Assembly: GCF_000003605.2 (NCBI RefSeq)
Contig: NW_003126887.1
Coordinates: 262,984 to 315,772 of the forward strand
Length of the DNA stretch: 52,789 bases
Reading direction: 5' to 3'
DNA from: Saccoglossus kowalevskii
Lineage: Eukaryota > Hemichordata > Enteropneusta > Harrimaniidae
A program made the translations under genes and the position numbers. Positions 1 through 12,200 of this stretch are shown in pieces (the first letter of the stretch is position 1; every line of letters begins with the position of its first letter). The notes beneath the pieces are model-generated. The model did not search any database, had not been told where the DNA came from, and saw only the letters and a list, made by a program, of their open reading frames with translations.

Positions 1-1
1 C

Positions 2-585
2 TATTTGAAACAAGCTCATTTAACAGTTTTTCATTCTGCATCCTGCCATTTGATGCAACTTCGTTTGACAGCTTTGCATTCTGTATTCTGCCATTTGAAC
101 CAAGATCATTTGACAGTTTTGAATTCTTAGTCATGCCATTTGAAACAAGCTCATTTGACAGCTTTGCATTCTGCGTCATGTCATTTGAAGCAACTTCGTT
201 TGATAGCTTTGCATTCTGTGTCATACCATTTGAAGCACTGTAATTTAACATCTTTGCATTCTGCGTCATGGCATTTGAAACAAGATCTATCAACAGCTTT
301 GCATTCTGGCGTGCCATTTGAAACAATATCATTTGAAAGCTGCGTTCTGCATTCTGCCATTTGATGCAGCCTCATTTGACAGCTTTGCATTCTGTGTCAT
401 GCCATTTGAACCAAGCTCATTTGACAGATTTGCATTCTGCGTCATGGAATGTGAAGCAATGTTATTTGATAGCTTTGCATTCTGCGTCATGCTATTTGAA
501 ACAAACTCATTGGAATGCTTTGCATTCTGCGTCCTACTATATGAAGCAAGAATATTTGACAGCTTTGCATTCTGCGTATTTTTCT
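2..585. repeat. 45-bp degenerate minisatellite, about 13 units
   Basis: About thirteen head-to-tail units lie here, most exactly 45 bp (for example the units starting at 2, 47, 92, 137 and 182). Two consecutive units near 272-357 are 43 bp. The core reads TTTGACAGCTTTGCATTCTG on the plus strand. The array runs into the left window edge, so its full length is unknown. Because 45 is a multiple of three, several frames stay open. On the minus strand a unit reads MTQNAKLSNELVSNG, a hydrophilic 15-residue repeat, but the two 43-bp units break that frame. I see no splice sites that would prove it is an exon. Confidence 0.9.
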
Positions 586-599
586 AGCATGTTCTCTGT

Positions 600-2743
600 G
601 TCGAGTTTTAATGTTGCATAGTCCTTCGTTAGTTTTAACTCTTTTTGGTTTGTTTGCTTTTCAGTCTGCATTGTTTCTACAAAAACCTACTCGAGGAGAA
701 CGCCATTTCATCTCATATTTAAATTTTCTGAGATGAATATTTTTTTTCTAGACCGATAACGCTGGCGATAGTTCATTGTATCAAACATTGTCCATTTTGT
801 CATTTTATTGGAATGTCAGTAACCCTGATAATGATATCCAATCATGCAAATGGGCAATAGGTGAACTTAGTTAATGCATTTGCTATTGTTAAAATGAATG
901 TTCGTTAAAATGTTGCAGTCGTCAAGATATGAAACTGTTCAACTTAAATAGAACTGGGCAAAATCAGAACTGAATCAAAGCACCCTGCCTCTCGTGTTAA
1001 ATGTACCCCCAGCGGTGCTTAAAGAACTTAAATAGTGGTTACATATAACATACCTTCTCAATGAATGTATCTAGAATAAATGATCAAAACGTATAAATTC
1101 CCCCGGGAGTAAAAACAAAATTTGAACACAAATCAAACATACTGCTTGTTCATCTAAATATATCCAATCACAAACACCATTGCCCAATACTGACTAATGT
1201 TTAGCTGACAAGAACCTTTTATTATGTAAATAGTAACAGTAGCTGTTATTTAAAATATACCAGTGGCATGCCACAACATTGTAGATTGTAAATGCATCCT
1301 TATAGTTTTCAGTCAACATATTACACACAGCGTAATATCAGATGAAATACAATATTACTGTCAAGAGTTGTCAATGTAGTCCTGCACGGGTTCAGTTCAT
1401 TTGCAATAATAATTTTATAATCAGTAACATCGGTATACCGTGTTCATATGTTTAAGTGCAGCTTCCGCTACGTTAAGTGGTTCATGGACAGACGATATGT
1501 TGCCATATTATATGCAAGAACAGTGTAGGTTTATTATCAACAATAAACTTACCCGGCATAACAATAGTAACGGAACCACCTACAACAGAAGCAGCTACGC
1601 TGAGTGTCATTACTATGTCACCACCCGAGTTTGGGACAAAAAACAGACACCAGTCGCAGACTGTATTACAAGGAAATCAATAAATAAATAGCTAAATTAT
1701 ATAAATACAAGTAAATTATGAAAATATCCTGGAAGGTGGTTGGTTCTAAGGAAAAGATGAATGGTGCTATTGTCATTGGTCTCAAAACAACAAAAAGTTA
1801 ACCGAATTCATCTACTGGCATACGTCACAATTATGTTGACCAATCGTCACGCTTGTTGCACAATAAAAAGCAGTGAAGAACAATAAAAGGGTATGTACTA
1901 TCCGGGATAGAGAGGAAGAAGAGAAGAAACACCGAACGAACAACACCCTCACGTGAGTCTTCCGACTGACCCACAACTCTAATTTGATATACACAGGAAA
2001 TGTTCCATTAGGCATTTGATTAATCACTAAATTCGCAAAAACGAAAATATACTGTGTCCTTTATATGGTGTACGTGAGTCAGTATCAAAAATCCCATATG
2101 CGGTCTCAAGCTGAACGTGAGTTTTAATTCCTCAATATTACTTCCCCAATACCAAACGTTCCAACAAACCCAACCCTTTTTCCTTACCACGAACGACTAA
2201 CGGGGAAGAACAGTGAAGACCGGCGTTTTCCGAATTAGAAACGGTCACAATATATCTGGTTTGAATCTATTGTCTTATAAACAATAACAAATTCAGTTCC
2301 AAAATGTCAACCTACAAGTGTTTTTGTGAAATTATTCAAACTGCCTTACGTGCCATCTGTCAATGACAAAAATAAGTAGATGTTGTTAGTGATTTCCGAT
2401 AAATACTTTTGTTATACAAAACAGGTACTATCATCTTGACTGGAGTGACGTGTTCTGAAGCAATTCTTCTATAATATATGTATTAACAATAAGTTCCTTA
2501 CTGGGAGATATTGACATCATCAAATGGTTTGACACTCGTGTGATAGAGTACAATTGTAGGGGGCAAACAAGGGAATGGAGTACATTTCTACAATCGTAGC
2601 TGCTAGCGAGGCTGGATTGTACAATATTCATAACCAAATAATTAAATACTGAGTCTCCGAAAAAGTTGCTCTTGAGATCGAATCAATGTGTAAAGATGGG
2701 TTAATGTATCAATCAATCAGTCAATCAATATTTACTTGTGTTC

Positions 2744-2814
<71 letters not shown>

Positions 2815-3510
2815 GTTATTGTTTGTAACTTTAGTATGATATGTAGAGTGTGTGTCAAATAAAAAAAAATGTATATGTAAATATCAAGTTGAATTACATA
2901 TATTTACTGTAACTTGGGTAATAAGACACATATTTATATTTCAAAAGATATTAAAACATATTAATACAATGTCTGACAATGTTAGTGCTAATCATATCCG
3001 TGAATAGATAACATGAAGTAATGTTGTCTATTCGTATTGTGAGTAATTTAATTATCACCCAGGTTATATACTGATTGCGGATTATTCCGCACATTATTCA
3101 ACAATGGTGGCGGTATCAATAGTCACATTTAGGTATTGGCGAGAATATATGGATAGATCCAGTTACTAAGTTCCAATGGATGAGTAACCAAATATCAACT
3201 GCAATATGACCCAACATGTTTTTTAGAGACACATTCTCCAATATGTATATAGAAGCCGCCAAATGACCTTCGCTAAATAGATGGCCCTTATTATTAAACT
3301 CCACTTGACAACGTAAAATCACCCACGACTGCTTGCCCAGACACCATGAGTATATTGCATAAATGCTATCACTTTATTCCATTAGAACGATGAACTACAA
3401 TAAATGTAGAACAAAGACCAATGTCCAACATAGATAGGGGATACTATATATATATCAGTTCTTTTTAATTAGATATTGGCAATTTTGGGTCAGAGCGCCC
3501 TCTAGTATTT
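600..3510. other. Non-coding stretch, no gene seen
   Basis: AT-rich sequence with only short chance reading frames and no convincing exon. It contains one long ATT microsatellite, listed separately. No recognisable RNA gene was seen. Confidence 0.6.
2744..2815. repeat. (ATT)n microsatellite
   Basis: Near-perfect run of ATT triplets, about 24 copies, ending in a slightly imperfect TTATTGTTATTG. Likely length-polymorphic. Confidence 0.95.
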
Positions 3511-3512
3511 GC

Positions 3513-3572
3513 TTGGCATCATGTTTATTTGGAATGCTCTGATTGGCATCATGTTTATTTGGAATGCTCTGA
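3513..3572. repeat. 30-bp direct tandem duplication
   Basis: Two consecutive, essentially identical 30-bp copies containing GGCATCATGTTTATTTGGAA. No coding context. Confidence 0.9.
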
Positions 3573-5015
3573 TTGGATGGAAGTTCAAGACTAGCAAGGT
3601 GTGATAGAATTGGCCTGTTATGTTCAGATTCAAATAAGCATGAACCACTAATTTGACAGGGAAGTGATACTTATAATGCAGTAAGCTGTTTTAATTGCTG
3701 TTGTGATAGAGTTTATATATTTTCCTGTCAAATGCATTTATTGGTCAACTGAAAAATCAAAATAATATTCCGTGTAACTTAGACTCTTATTGATCAAGGC
3801 ATTTTTAAAAAATCATGGGTGTTAAGTCCCGTCAAGTTATGACCCGTTGTTCCCTATAAAATAATGGTTGCATCTAATATTAGAAAAAAGATGGCGGACT
3901 ATAGCTTTGATCATCTCGTTCTACTCTGGTTTACTTGGAGTCAATAAAGATCCTAGAAAGTTAGTATTTATATGCCTGTGTGTTGTTTTGTTTGTTGTTT
4001 CACTGTCTTTGACTTTCCCAGTATGTTTGTTGCTATTGACAACAATTCAGTCATTTGCAAGGCTTCAGTCAATTCTTTTCTTCCGACCTACCCAGATCCA
4101 CGTCGGGCGCTATGTAGCTGGTGTGGTATATTTATCACAGACAGTAGGGCAATTGTCACATTTAGTGCTCCAAGAAACTATTCTCTGTCCATGTGTATTT
4201 ATATAAATAAATACAGTTTCTTTGGCTTGAATAACATTCACTGGCTTCGTACATGTTTCAGCTGTTCTTAGCAGTTGGCAGGGGGATCATAATCACTTGT
4301 AGTGAGAACCAGTGTGACTGGCCTGCCAACGGGGTGATAAGGGTTTCATAGTAAAAGTTATCTGTCACATCCGTTAATGTAATTTTGTTGTACTTATCCG
4401 TAAATCACAAATCACCATACTGACATGTAAAGGCATGGGATGCTACTTTATTTATTTTATTTTTAAATTATGTAAATTATTAACTGTGAATGACAAAACA
4501 TGTACATTGCTCTTAGTTAAAGGAAAAGCGCCATCTTCAAATATCTTGACAATCTTCTAAGTTCCTTTGTTGTACAATTCCAAAATGTATTTGTTTTTAA
4601 CACCATGTGCAGTGGTAAATGTTCTCTCGTCAAATAAAACTGAAAACTGCGCTGATTGCTTGTTAGTGAAAATTTTGTAGAAATTTCACTGGGGTGTCAA
4701 GGAAACATAAACACACAATGTTGTCCTCATGGAAATCATGGATTTTTTTGGAATAGTATGTACAGCGCAGTATGTTTTGGTACAACAATTTATAATTCAG
4801 GATGCCCACAAATCTTGGGAATATAGTACGCCATATGAAGACATCTTGCTCATCGTACTTTTTCTTTACATTGGCAAATGTTGATAAACTTTCAGTTGAT
4901 TCCCTTGTTGTACCGACGAAGAGAGTGATTAAGACATTGATACTTCAAGTTGGTTAGTACGGCGTAAACGCACGATATTATCAAGAGATCTATTTCCCGA
5001 ATGTTTTCAGGGGAG
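3573..5015. other. Non-coding stretch, no gene seen
   Basis: No exon structure found. An open frame of 112 codons at 3868-4206 looks like hydrophobic chance translation. A 9-bp perfect inverted pair (GTTGGCAGG ... CCTGCCAAC) lies around 4272-4330 and could form a hairpin, but nothing ties it to a known RNA. Confidence 0.5.
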
Positions 5016-5017
5016 GT

Positions 5018-5125
5018 GACACGAAATTGTGCATGGGGGAGGGGATCTGCCCACCGCCCTCGCGCCTAAGGCTCGAGTGGTCGCGCATTTTTTTCGCCTC
5101 GGTGCCGCCGCCACTGGTCCCCACA
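5018..5125. repeat. GC-rich dispersed repeat, copy 1 (short)
   Basis: A sudden GC-rich island in AT-rich DNA. It starts with AAATTGTGCATGGGG, passes through GGATCTGC and ends near GCCGCCACTGG. The same order of motifs recurs at 5570-5770, so this is probably an internally shortened copy of one interspersed element. Confidence 0.5.
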
Positions 5126-5569
5126 TGTCTGCCTGACCATGGTTCACAGACACCCGTGGAACAGACGTCCTGTTGCGTTGACGGCAAAGTTGCATCATCG
5201 TAGTTTATATAGAATATTTAAGCTGCAAACTATTCAGTAAATTCTTTAATTTATTGCAGTGTTTTGATCTCCATGGTTATTAATTTGACTACATGCATGT
5301 CCGAAACTGAGTATTCTCAGTTTATTTACGGAATCCAGATAAACTGCGTCCATGATGTTGTAATGAAAGACATAATGTACTCACCTTTGACCTTGCTGTT
5401 TTTTGACATAGTTTCATTAGTCATGAAAAATATTTGATAATCATTTTCTGATCAAATGTAATGATCTAATGTTCGTACATTTAGACAAAAAGTCAGACGA
5501 CGGAGGTCAACGACTGTAGTTATGAACTTAACTGCCTTGAAGTAGCAGAACTAGCCGACATCCACTACA

Positions 5570-5770
5570 CAAAATTTTGCATGGGGCGAGATCTGCTCAC
5601 CAACCCATGCGCCGTGGGGATCCGGGCATGCCCCCTTGAAATGTTGAAATCTAGACCATCTGAAACGCTATGTCCTGCAGTTTGAGGGGCTAATGTTGCT
5701 GAAACAAATGGTTTCACCTGGATTTGATTGGAAGGGCGACCGCCCCACCGCTGTGTCGTCGCCACTGTGA
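5570..5770. repeat. GC-rich dispersed repeat, copy 2 (longer)
   Basis: Starts AAATTTTGCATGGGGCGAGA, continues through CATGCGCC and GGCATGCCCCC, and ends GTCGTCGCCACTG. The ends match the copy at 5018-5125 at roughly three positions in four. It looks like a non-autonomous interspersed element. No target duplication was identified and no coding capacity is evident. Confidence 0.5.
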
Positions 5771-5789
5771 TATTCAATGTTATCCATAC

Positions 5790-6960
5790 TGATATTCTTT
5801 TTTTATAATTTTTTTTGTTTGCCAATTTATGCAATAAATTAGCCGGACCCAGTAAATGTTTCGTGATTGGTGTACTAGAGATATACAAGTACACAAGTAA
5901 TTAGTTACAAAACAGCAGCAGATTACACTTTGAAGCTACAGTCTCACATGTCTAAAAAACGCCGGTGTTGACAGTGTTTGTTTTTTTGTGTGTGCAAATA
6001 TTAGCTAATCTGCTGAATTGTCTGCTCGCTTTCTCATCGGTGTTTTGCGCCCTCAACGAGTCATGTCACGGAAAGGTTAATGAACAAATGGAAAGGTCAA
6101 TCGACAACATGGCGTCCCCTCTGGTAAATGCATTTGCTTTGTTTCTGTTTCTCCGTGTGTTTTTGAGAAGGCGGCAATGACGATCGATCGACGTTCTCAA
6201 ATAAAAGGCTTTGTGACAGCGGCTTATTCCGTCTAGTGAGAACACCACTCAAGGTGTATTGCCCTGTGAACAAACAAATTGTGCAGCTTTATCTTGCTGT
6301 AGATTAATTTTGTTTTCATGGCATTCTCAAAGTCGACCTTTCAAGCTATGTGTGGGAATTATCAGGTGCTGGGCATTACATTATCTGTTGTAGGATTCTT
6401 CAACATTTTCTGTATTGATGATTTGTTAATGTGGCTCTCTTCTATTGAATGATTAATTCTTCTCGGCTCAAGAATTGAATTATCAGTGGAACAATCTAAT
6501 GAAGTATCCTATCAGTGACATGCCATGCATCTATGGTGTATGGTATTATATTGTTGATGGGTATAACAGCTCAGGATATACTTTTATTGGTGTCTATATT
6601 CAGGATTCAATCTTCCACTAATATTGATAATAAAACACAAAAATACTAGGCATATTCATGCAGATGGAAAACAATTTTATTAGTATTCTTGAATAAAACA
6701 ATATCGTATAATCTATTTTGACTTGCTTCAATTCCTAAAATGGAAAGGATGTGAGTTATTCACTTAGATAATTAGAATACAGCGATATTTCAAAGTGTAC
6801 ATATTTGCGCGTCTAGGTAGTAATTGTATCACTAATTTGACTTTAACCTTGAGTAAATAGTATTGTAATATCACCTGTGTAACAGCCTTAGTTAATATGT
6901 CTGTTCGATACTAGTTACAATTCAAATATTATAATAAAATAATGTCTTTCACACACTATT
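5790..6960. other. 3' flank and probable 3' UTR of the receptor gene
   Basis: No coding exon. Read on the minus strand this is downstream of the receptor stop codon at 6968. An AATAAA on the minus strand (plus-strand TTTATT at 6676-6681) is a possible polyadenylation signal about 290 bases past the stop. Confidence 0.4.
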
Positions 6961-6967
6961 CTTCTAT

Positions 6968-9251
6968 TTAAGCCTCAGACTCGTGTGTGACATCATTGCT
7001 GTCGTCAGTCTTCTTTGTTCCACGCCCCCATGCCTTTCTCTGCAATATCAATAACATAAATAATTATATCATTGTGGTAATTAGTTGTCGGTGTCTAGAC
7101 TACTTATCCGTCCTAATTCAACGCCGCATACACATTTTCTACTCATACTGAAGACGTTAAACTTATATAAATATTTCAGAAACTATAACCATCTTAAAAA
7201 TGTCTTTCAAACCTGAATGCATTTCTTACTAGTCAACATGATAAGTACTACATTGTATGCATTAACTCTAAACGTCCAGATGTATATATACTCCCTAACA
7301 TTAAAGCGCGATAGTCGTCGCACTGCGCATGTGCGAGATATATGGGTCTCATATAAACAAAGATGGCGATAATGATTGGGCAACAACAATTGAAACTGCA
7401 ACTGTTGTCCTGCAACATCCGGAAAGAGCAAGAATATGTCTTTTCAAAATGGACGCATTGCCAAAATCAAGGGAAAGAAGTTGATATACTTCCTGGCACA
7501 TTAGATTAATAATTACACTTACAATGGTATACTGAAAATAACATACACAACGATAGATCATTGAACGCAAATCACAAAAGGAAATACGAATTTACATACT
7601 ATTCTGTAGTAAGGCGCATCAAAGATACCAACAGTGAACTATAGAAAAAATATGCATTCTTTGACTGTTTTAGGTTGTCTTTTAATAACTGAAATAACTG
7701 TTTGTTATTCAAAATAATTGTTATGATTATAACAGGAGTAAACCACTCACAGCCAGATTCGGTCTCTCCACAAATCCAAATCGCTGTGGAACACTCATGA
7801 CAAGTTTAATCTCAGCTTCACCTTCATCATTCTCTTCCACTGTTGTAGCTCCACCTTCTACATCTTCTTCTTGTTCGTTTCCTTTATCATCCACCTCAGC
7901 ATTCTTTTTTAATACAAACACGAAAAAATACGCTTAATAAACGAATATTCAACGTTGCATGCCCACAGCTTACATATTACCTTGACAATCTTTTGGTGGC
8001 ACTAAAACAAATAAATATTGTTTCATTGTTTGTTTTTCTCATGACCGCAAATTTATAAAATACAATGCGGCATCTTCAGGTTTAATGAGAATGTTGTGTA
8101 CACAACGCACGACCATGTCGGACCGATGTTGCTTTGTAGAGTGTACAGACGTTAACTAGCATGAAATGGGTTTCTATTATTTTGACACACATGGGGAGAC
8201 AATTCATTTTTCAATCTGATTTCCATCTACCAGCCATGTTTCAGTATATAAAGGAAATAAAACTAATGAAGAATACAGATTTTTTTCATAAACTATACCT
8301 TCCCTGTCAGTTCATGAACATGCAAGACTGAATAATTAATATCGTTCAACCTGACTCCGGTGAAGAAAACAGATCATGTGACACAGTTGGCCTTACAGCT
8401 GCAATGTGTCAACGATACATTCCCTCTACATGTTTCAGGTGGAGAAAATCGCGTGAGCGCAATTTCAAAACCAATGCAAAGAAGTTGATATAGTTAGATT
8501 AATAATTACACTTACAATGGTATATTCAAAATAACATACACAACCATAGATCATTCAACAAAAATCACTAATGGAAAATAAAAAAAAAGTTAAACAAAGT
8601 TGGTTCACCCATAATGCTATAGATACCAATAGTGAACTACAGTCTTTGACTGTTTTGGTTGTTGATATTTGTAAACCATTATATTTTTTCCATTTAAAAT
8701 AACAGGTGGTTGACCAAAAATACATGACTCTCTCCTTTTGACTGTATTAAAAAAACTCGAACTATAGGATTACCGGAGATGTAACGCTGATGTAAGGTGA
8801 CGCATACTTCAGAATTTCACGCCATCTGTGCTGACGCTGGGCACAGACGCGGAATCAGTTGATTGTACAAAACAAGAAATATATGCCTCAATATCGCCCT
8901 GATAAAATGATTACATTCTTCCAAAATATGACCAAACATCACCCAAGACGATACGGGGCATGTTTTTCTGTTATAGAACAAGTTAAAATATTTTAAATTA
9001 TTTTAAAAACAGAAATAACATAAGAACCTACTTTATATTAAACCTATTTCCATTTACATACAACAATATTAAATTGGAGAATACTTACATTAACAGTTTC
9101 ATTTTGATTGTTAGAATCTAAATAATCTTCATGGGAGTGGGGTAACTCTTCCATTTCCGTTTGCCCCACATGTATCGCAGAACAAGGAACATCAGTAGTT
9201 TGCATATCAAACAATGCAATTTCGTGTAAAGGCGTGTCACATCTTTCTGGG
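6968..9251 (-). CDS. Receptor: cytoplasmic tail exons (3)
   Basis: Exons 9089-9251 (phase 2 to 0), 7751-7903 (0 to 0) and 6968-7039 (terminal, 24 codons including TAA). The tail is hydrophilic. The first exon carries a HEDYLDS stretch. The second is strongly acidic ([20 protein letters not shown]). The last is basic then acidic and ends in HESEA. All splice sites are canonical (donors GTAAGT and GTGAGT). No kinase, phosphatase or death fold is visible, so any signalling would be by adaptor binding. Whether these exons are joined to the membrane-span exon depends on the A9 run discussed for 9376-9544. Confidence 0.72.
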
Positions 9252-12200
9252 CTGAAATTGGATATGTATTTCTCAATAATGAAATAAAATCCTAATATAT
9301 AATTGATATGACTATTTTTTGATATTTACAGTGCATTTATAATTCTCAAAATATCATTAGCTTTAAAATAATTACCTAATAATCATCATTTTTTTTTCTT
9401 TAAGTACATTCTTCGCCAGACCAAACTGACCAAAATGAAGAATATCAATCCAGCGCATACACCAACAATGATCATTGTAAGTGAAGTTTCCTCTTTTCCG
9501 CATGGCCATTCGTAGTTATCACAGTGACAAATAAATCCGTTTACCTGCAACAAAGTTAGTGATTAACTGTCTAGTTACTAACTGTTATTAACTGTCTAGC
9601 AAATGTATTTGGGCCGTCACATTACGAATATCTTCAGAAATGATGTATGTAGTAAGGACCAGTTATGTTGCGATCAACTTTAAAGATTAGCGGCCATGAT
9701 ACTACCGCCTTGACGGAACTCATGGATATCCAGTGCCGAGATTCCTTTTTATATAAAGTGAACTGTTTCAATCGTTCCACAACAGCACAACAAAGTTGTT
9801 ACTGTTGGTAAAAATCGGACTAAGATTGAAACAGCATACTGCAAGTGATACAGGGGACGGTGAAGCCGAAGCGGTGTTCGATGTCATGCAAAATAGTGTA
9901 GTCAGGCGCAAACCCAAAACTATACACAATGTCGGTCAAGAAACATCAAGATAACTACCTGTTTTAGTTTATTATCAATATACCTTATGTTGCACCTTCA
10001 ATTGACATGACAATGTGTACATATACATACATACCTGGTCGGTACATGTGTAATTGTATTCACATGGGTTTGGTTCACATTCATTGACATCTTGTTCACA
10101 ATACTCTCCAGTATACCCAGGAAGACATACACATTCATATCCACTGAAACCATTGGATCTATCAGTTCCTGTACAGTCAATATCAGTGGCTGGACCTTGG
10201 CATGCTGCACCATTCATACATGGATTACTTAGTATATACACATCGACTATGAGTACCTCTGAATATGTACCTCTTGTATCAATGGCGACAATTTCAAATG
10301 TATCTTTACCGAAGTAATTGTCATCAGGGATATATCTAAAGGCACGGAACGCCCACGCCAATTGGTCAACGTCATGTGGAATATGTAATCCACATGGAAA
10401 CATTACTAAGTTACAGTCACTATTTTCATACGTTAACACGTCCTTAGTGATGTTTACGAGTTGAGAGCAGTCTTGGTAAGTAAACGTTGGTTGATTAATT
10501 TGGTTGCCCACCAGGAGTTGTCCATGTTTAGGGTGATCAAAGAGAAATGTTATTGAGTCATAATTGTCAACGTCAAAAGCCCCAACAATGCCATCAAACA
10601 GGTTTTGTAGAAGATCGGTGGTCTTATGCTGTTCCAGAGTGTAACTATGTCTGGGTCCTTGTGTTTCCGTCACATGGTTGACAGTCAGAAATATAACTGG
10701 GTTGTCATTGATTTCATGAATATCAATGACCAGTATTGATGGTGTCGACAAAACCTCAAATTCATCATACCTTTCTTCCACTGCAAGAAAATGGATTTGA
10801 GCTATACCAAAACAATCAAGGCACGGTCGAAATGAAAGATTACCATCGGATGACAATCTATGGGTTCCAAGTTCTGTTTCAGGAAACGAACTATCTAACT
10901 TGAAAATAATTATATCGCCCTCCCTGTCAACTGCCTTCAAAGAGAAAAATAATGTTCCAGAATCTTCCGACATCCACATATTAGTTTGTGACGTAACTCG
11001 AGGAGGGGAATTGACAAATGTCCCAATAGTTGCAACAGTGAATTCTGATGACCCTGTGAACATGTCATTACCAGTCGATCTACGCTTCATTGGTGAGTTG
11101 ACTGTTACTTTTGTTGAACATACCTAGTTAATATGATATAATATGAAAACTAGTTAATATGGTATAAATCATGAGTATTATGTTTTAGAGAAAGCTTCAT
11201 TTGAACCATTAAAATATCAACTGATATAACGTCAATTATACCTTGACAGTTAGTAAAGAGTTCGCCAAATCAGTTGTGTAGTCACCAAAGCTATCTTCAC
11301 AAGTATGACTAGCATCTTTCCATTGCTGCAATTCTGGACAAAAATATAACAAGTATTTATATATTTACCACGTTTTGCTCTTTTGACAGTGCAATACAAT
11401 GTTTTGACAATATAGTGCCAGATTTCATACTATGCGATAAGAAAGATTAGTAATTATATATTTACAACGTTTTGCTCTTTTGACAGTGCAATACAATGTT
11501 TTGACAATATAGTGTCAGATTTCATACTATGCAATAAGAAAGATGAATAAGTTTAACCATATGCATCATTAATTATCTACACATTTTAAAAAGACACTGT
11601 TTGCTTTTGTCCAAACTATTAAACCTAAAACAATAATATACCACGAATGAACTAACTCACTCACACACACTACTCACTCACTCACTCACTCACTCACTCA
11701 CTCACTCACTCACTTTACTCACCAGTGTGCCAAAAGATAATATGTGGACGAGGAACATCATCAGTAACGTTCAAGACATCTTTATCCACACTCACACTGA
11801 TATACAATGGACCACCCATATATTGATCACCGGGATAACTTACAAAGAATGAAGGTCCTACAATATCTTTGATCCTGGAAAATAAATACAATCATTTGTT
11901 TGTGCACAACACATGGTGAAAGTGTCAGCCATATCAAGATTACACGCTATATACCTTTCTTTTAGAAATCTGTCACTTTCTTCTTTGGTTGTTTCTGGGT
12001 TGACAATGTAGGGGTTGAAGTCAGGCGAAGCATCAGATGCATACTCAACCACTAAGTCTTCCTGTGACAACATACCGGCAATCAAAACCCTGCCATCATC
12101 GAGAGGGTCTGAAATGCAAGCAATTGGGTACTAATCAATGTATGGGTATATACATGTAGAAAATATTTGAATGTCATAATGTATGAGAACCACATGGTTC

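Noticed and set aside
1-590. CRISPR-like array
   Set aside because: The units are contiguous and degenerate with no unique spacers, and the DNA is eukaryotic.
3868-4206. Open frame of 112 codons, hydrophobic
   Set aside because: No splice, start-site or domain support. The composition is that of translated T-rich non-coding DNA.
4272-4330. Hairpin with a 9-bp perfect stem
   Set aside because: It does not match tRNA, snRNA or another RNA I can recognise, and such stems are expected by chance.
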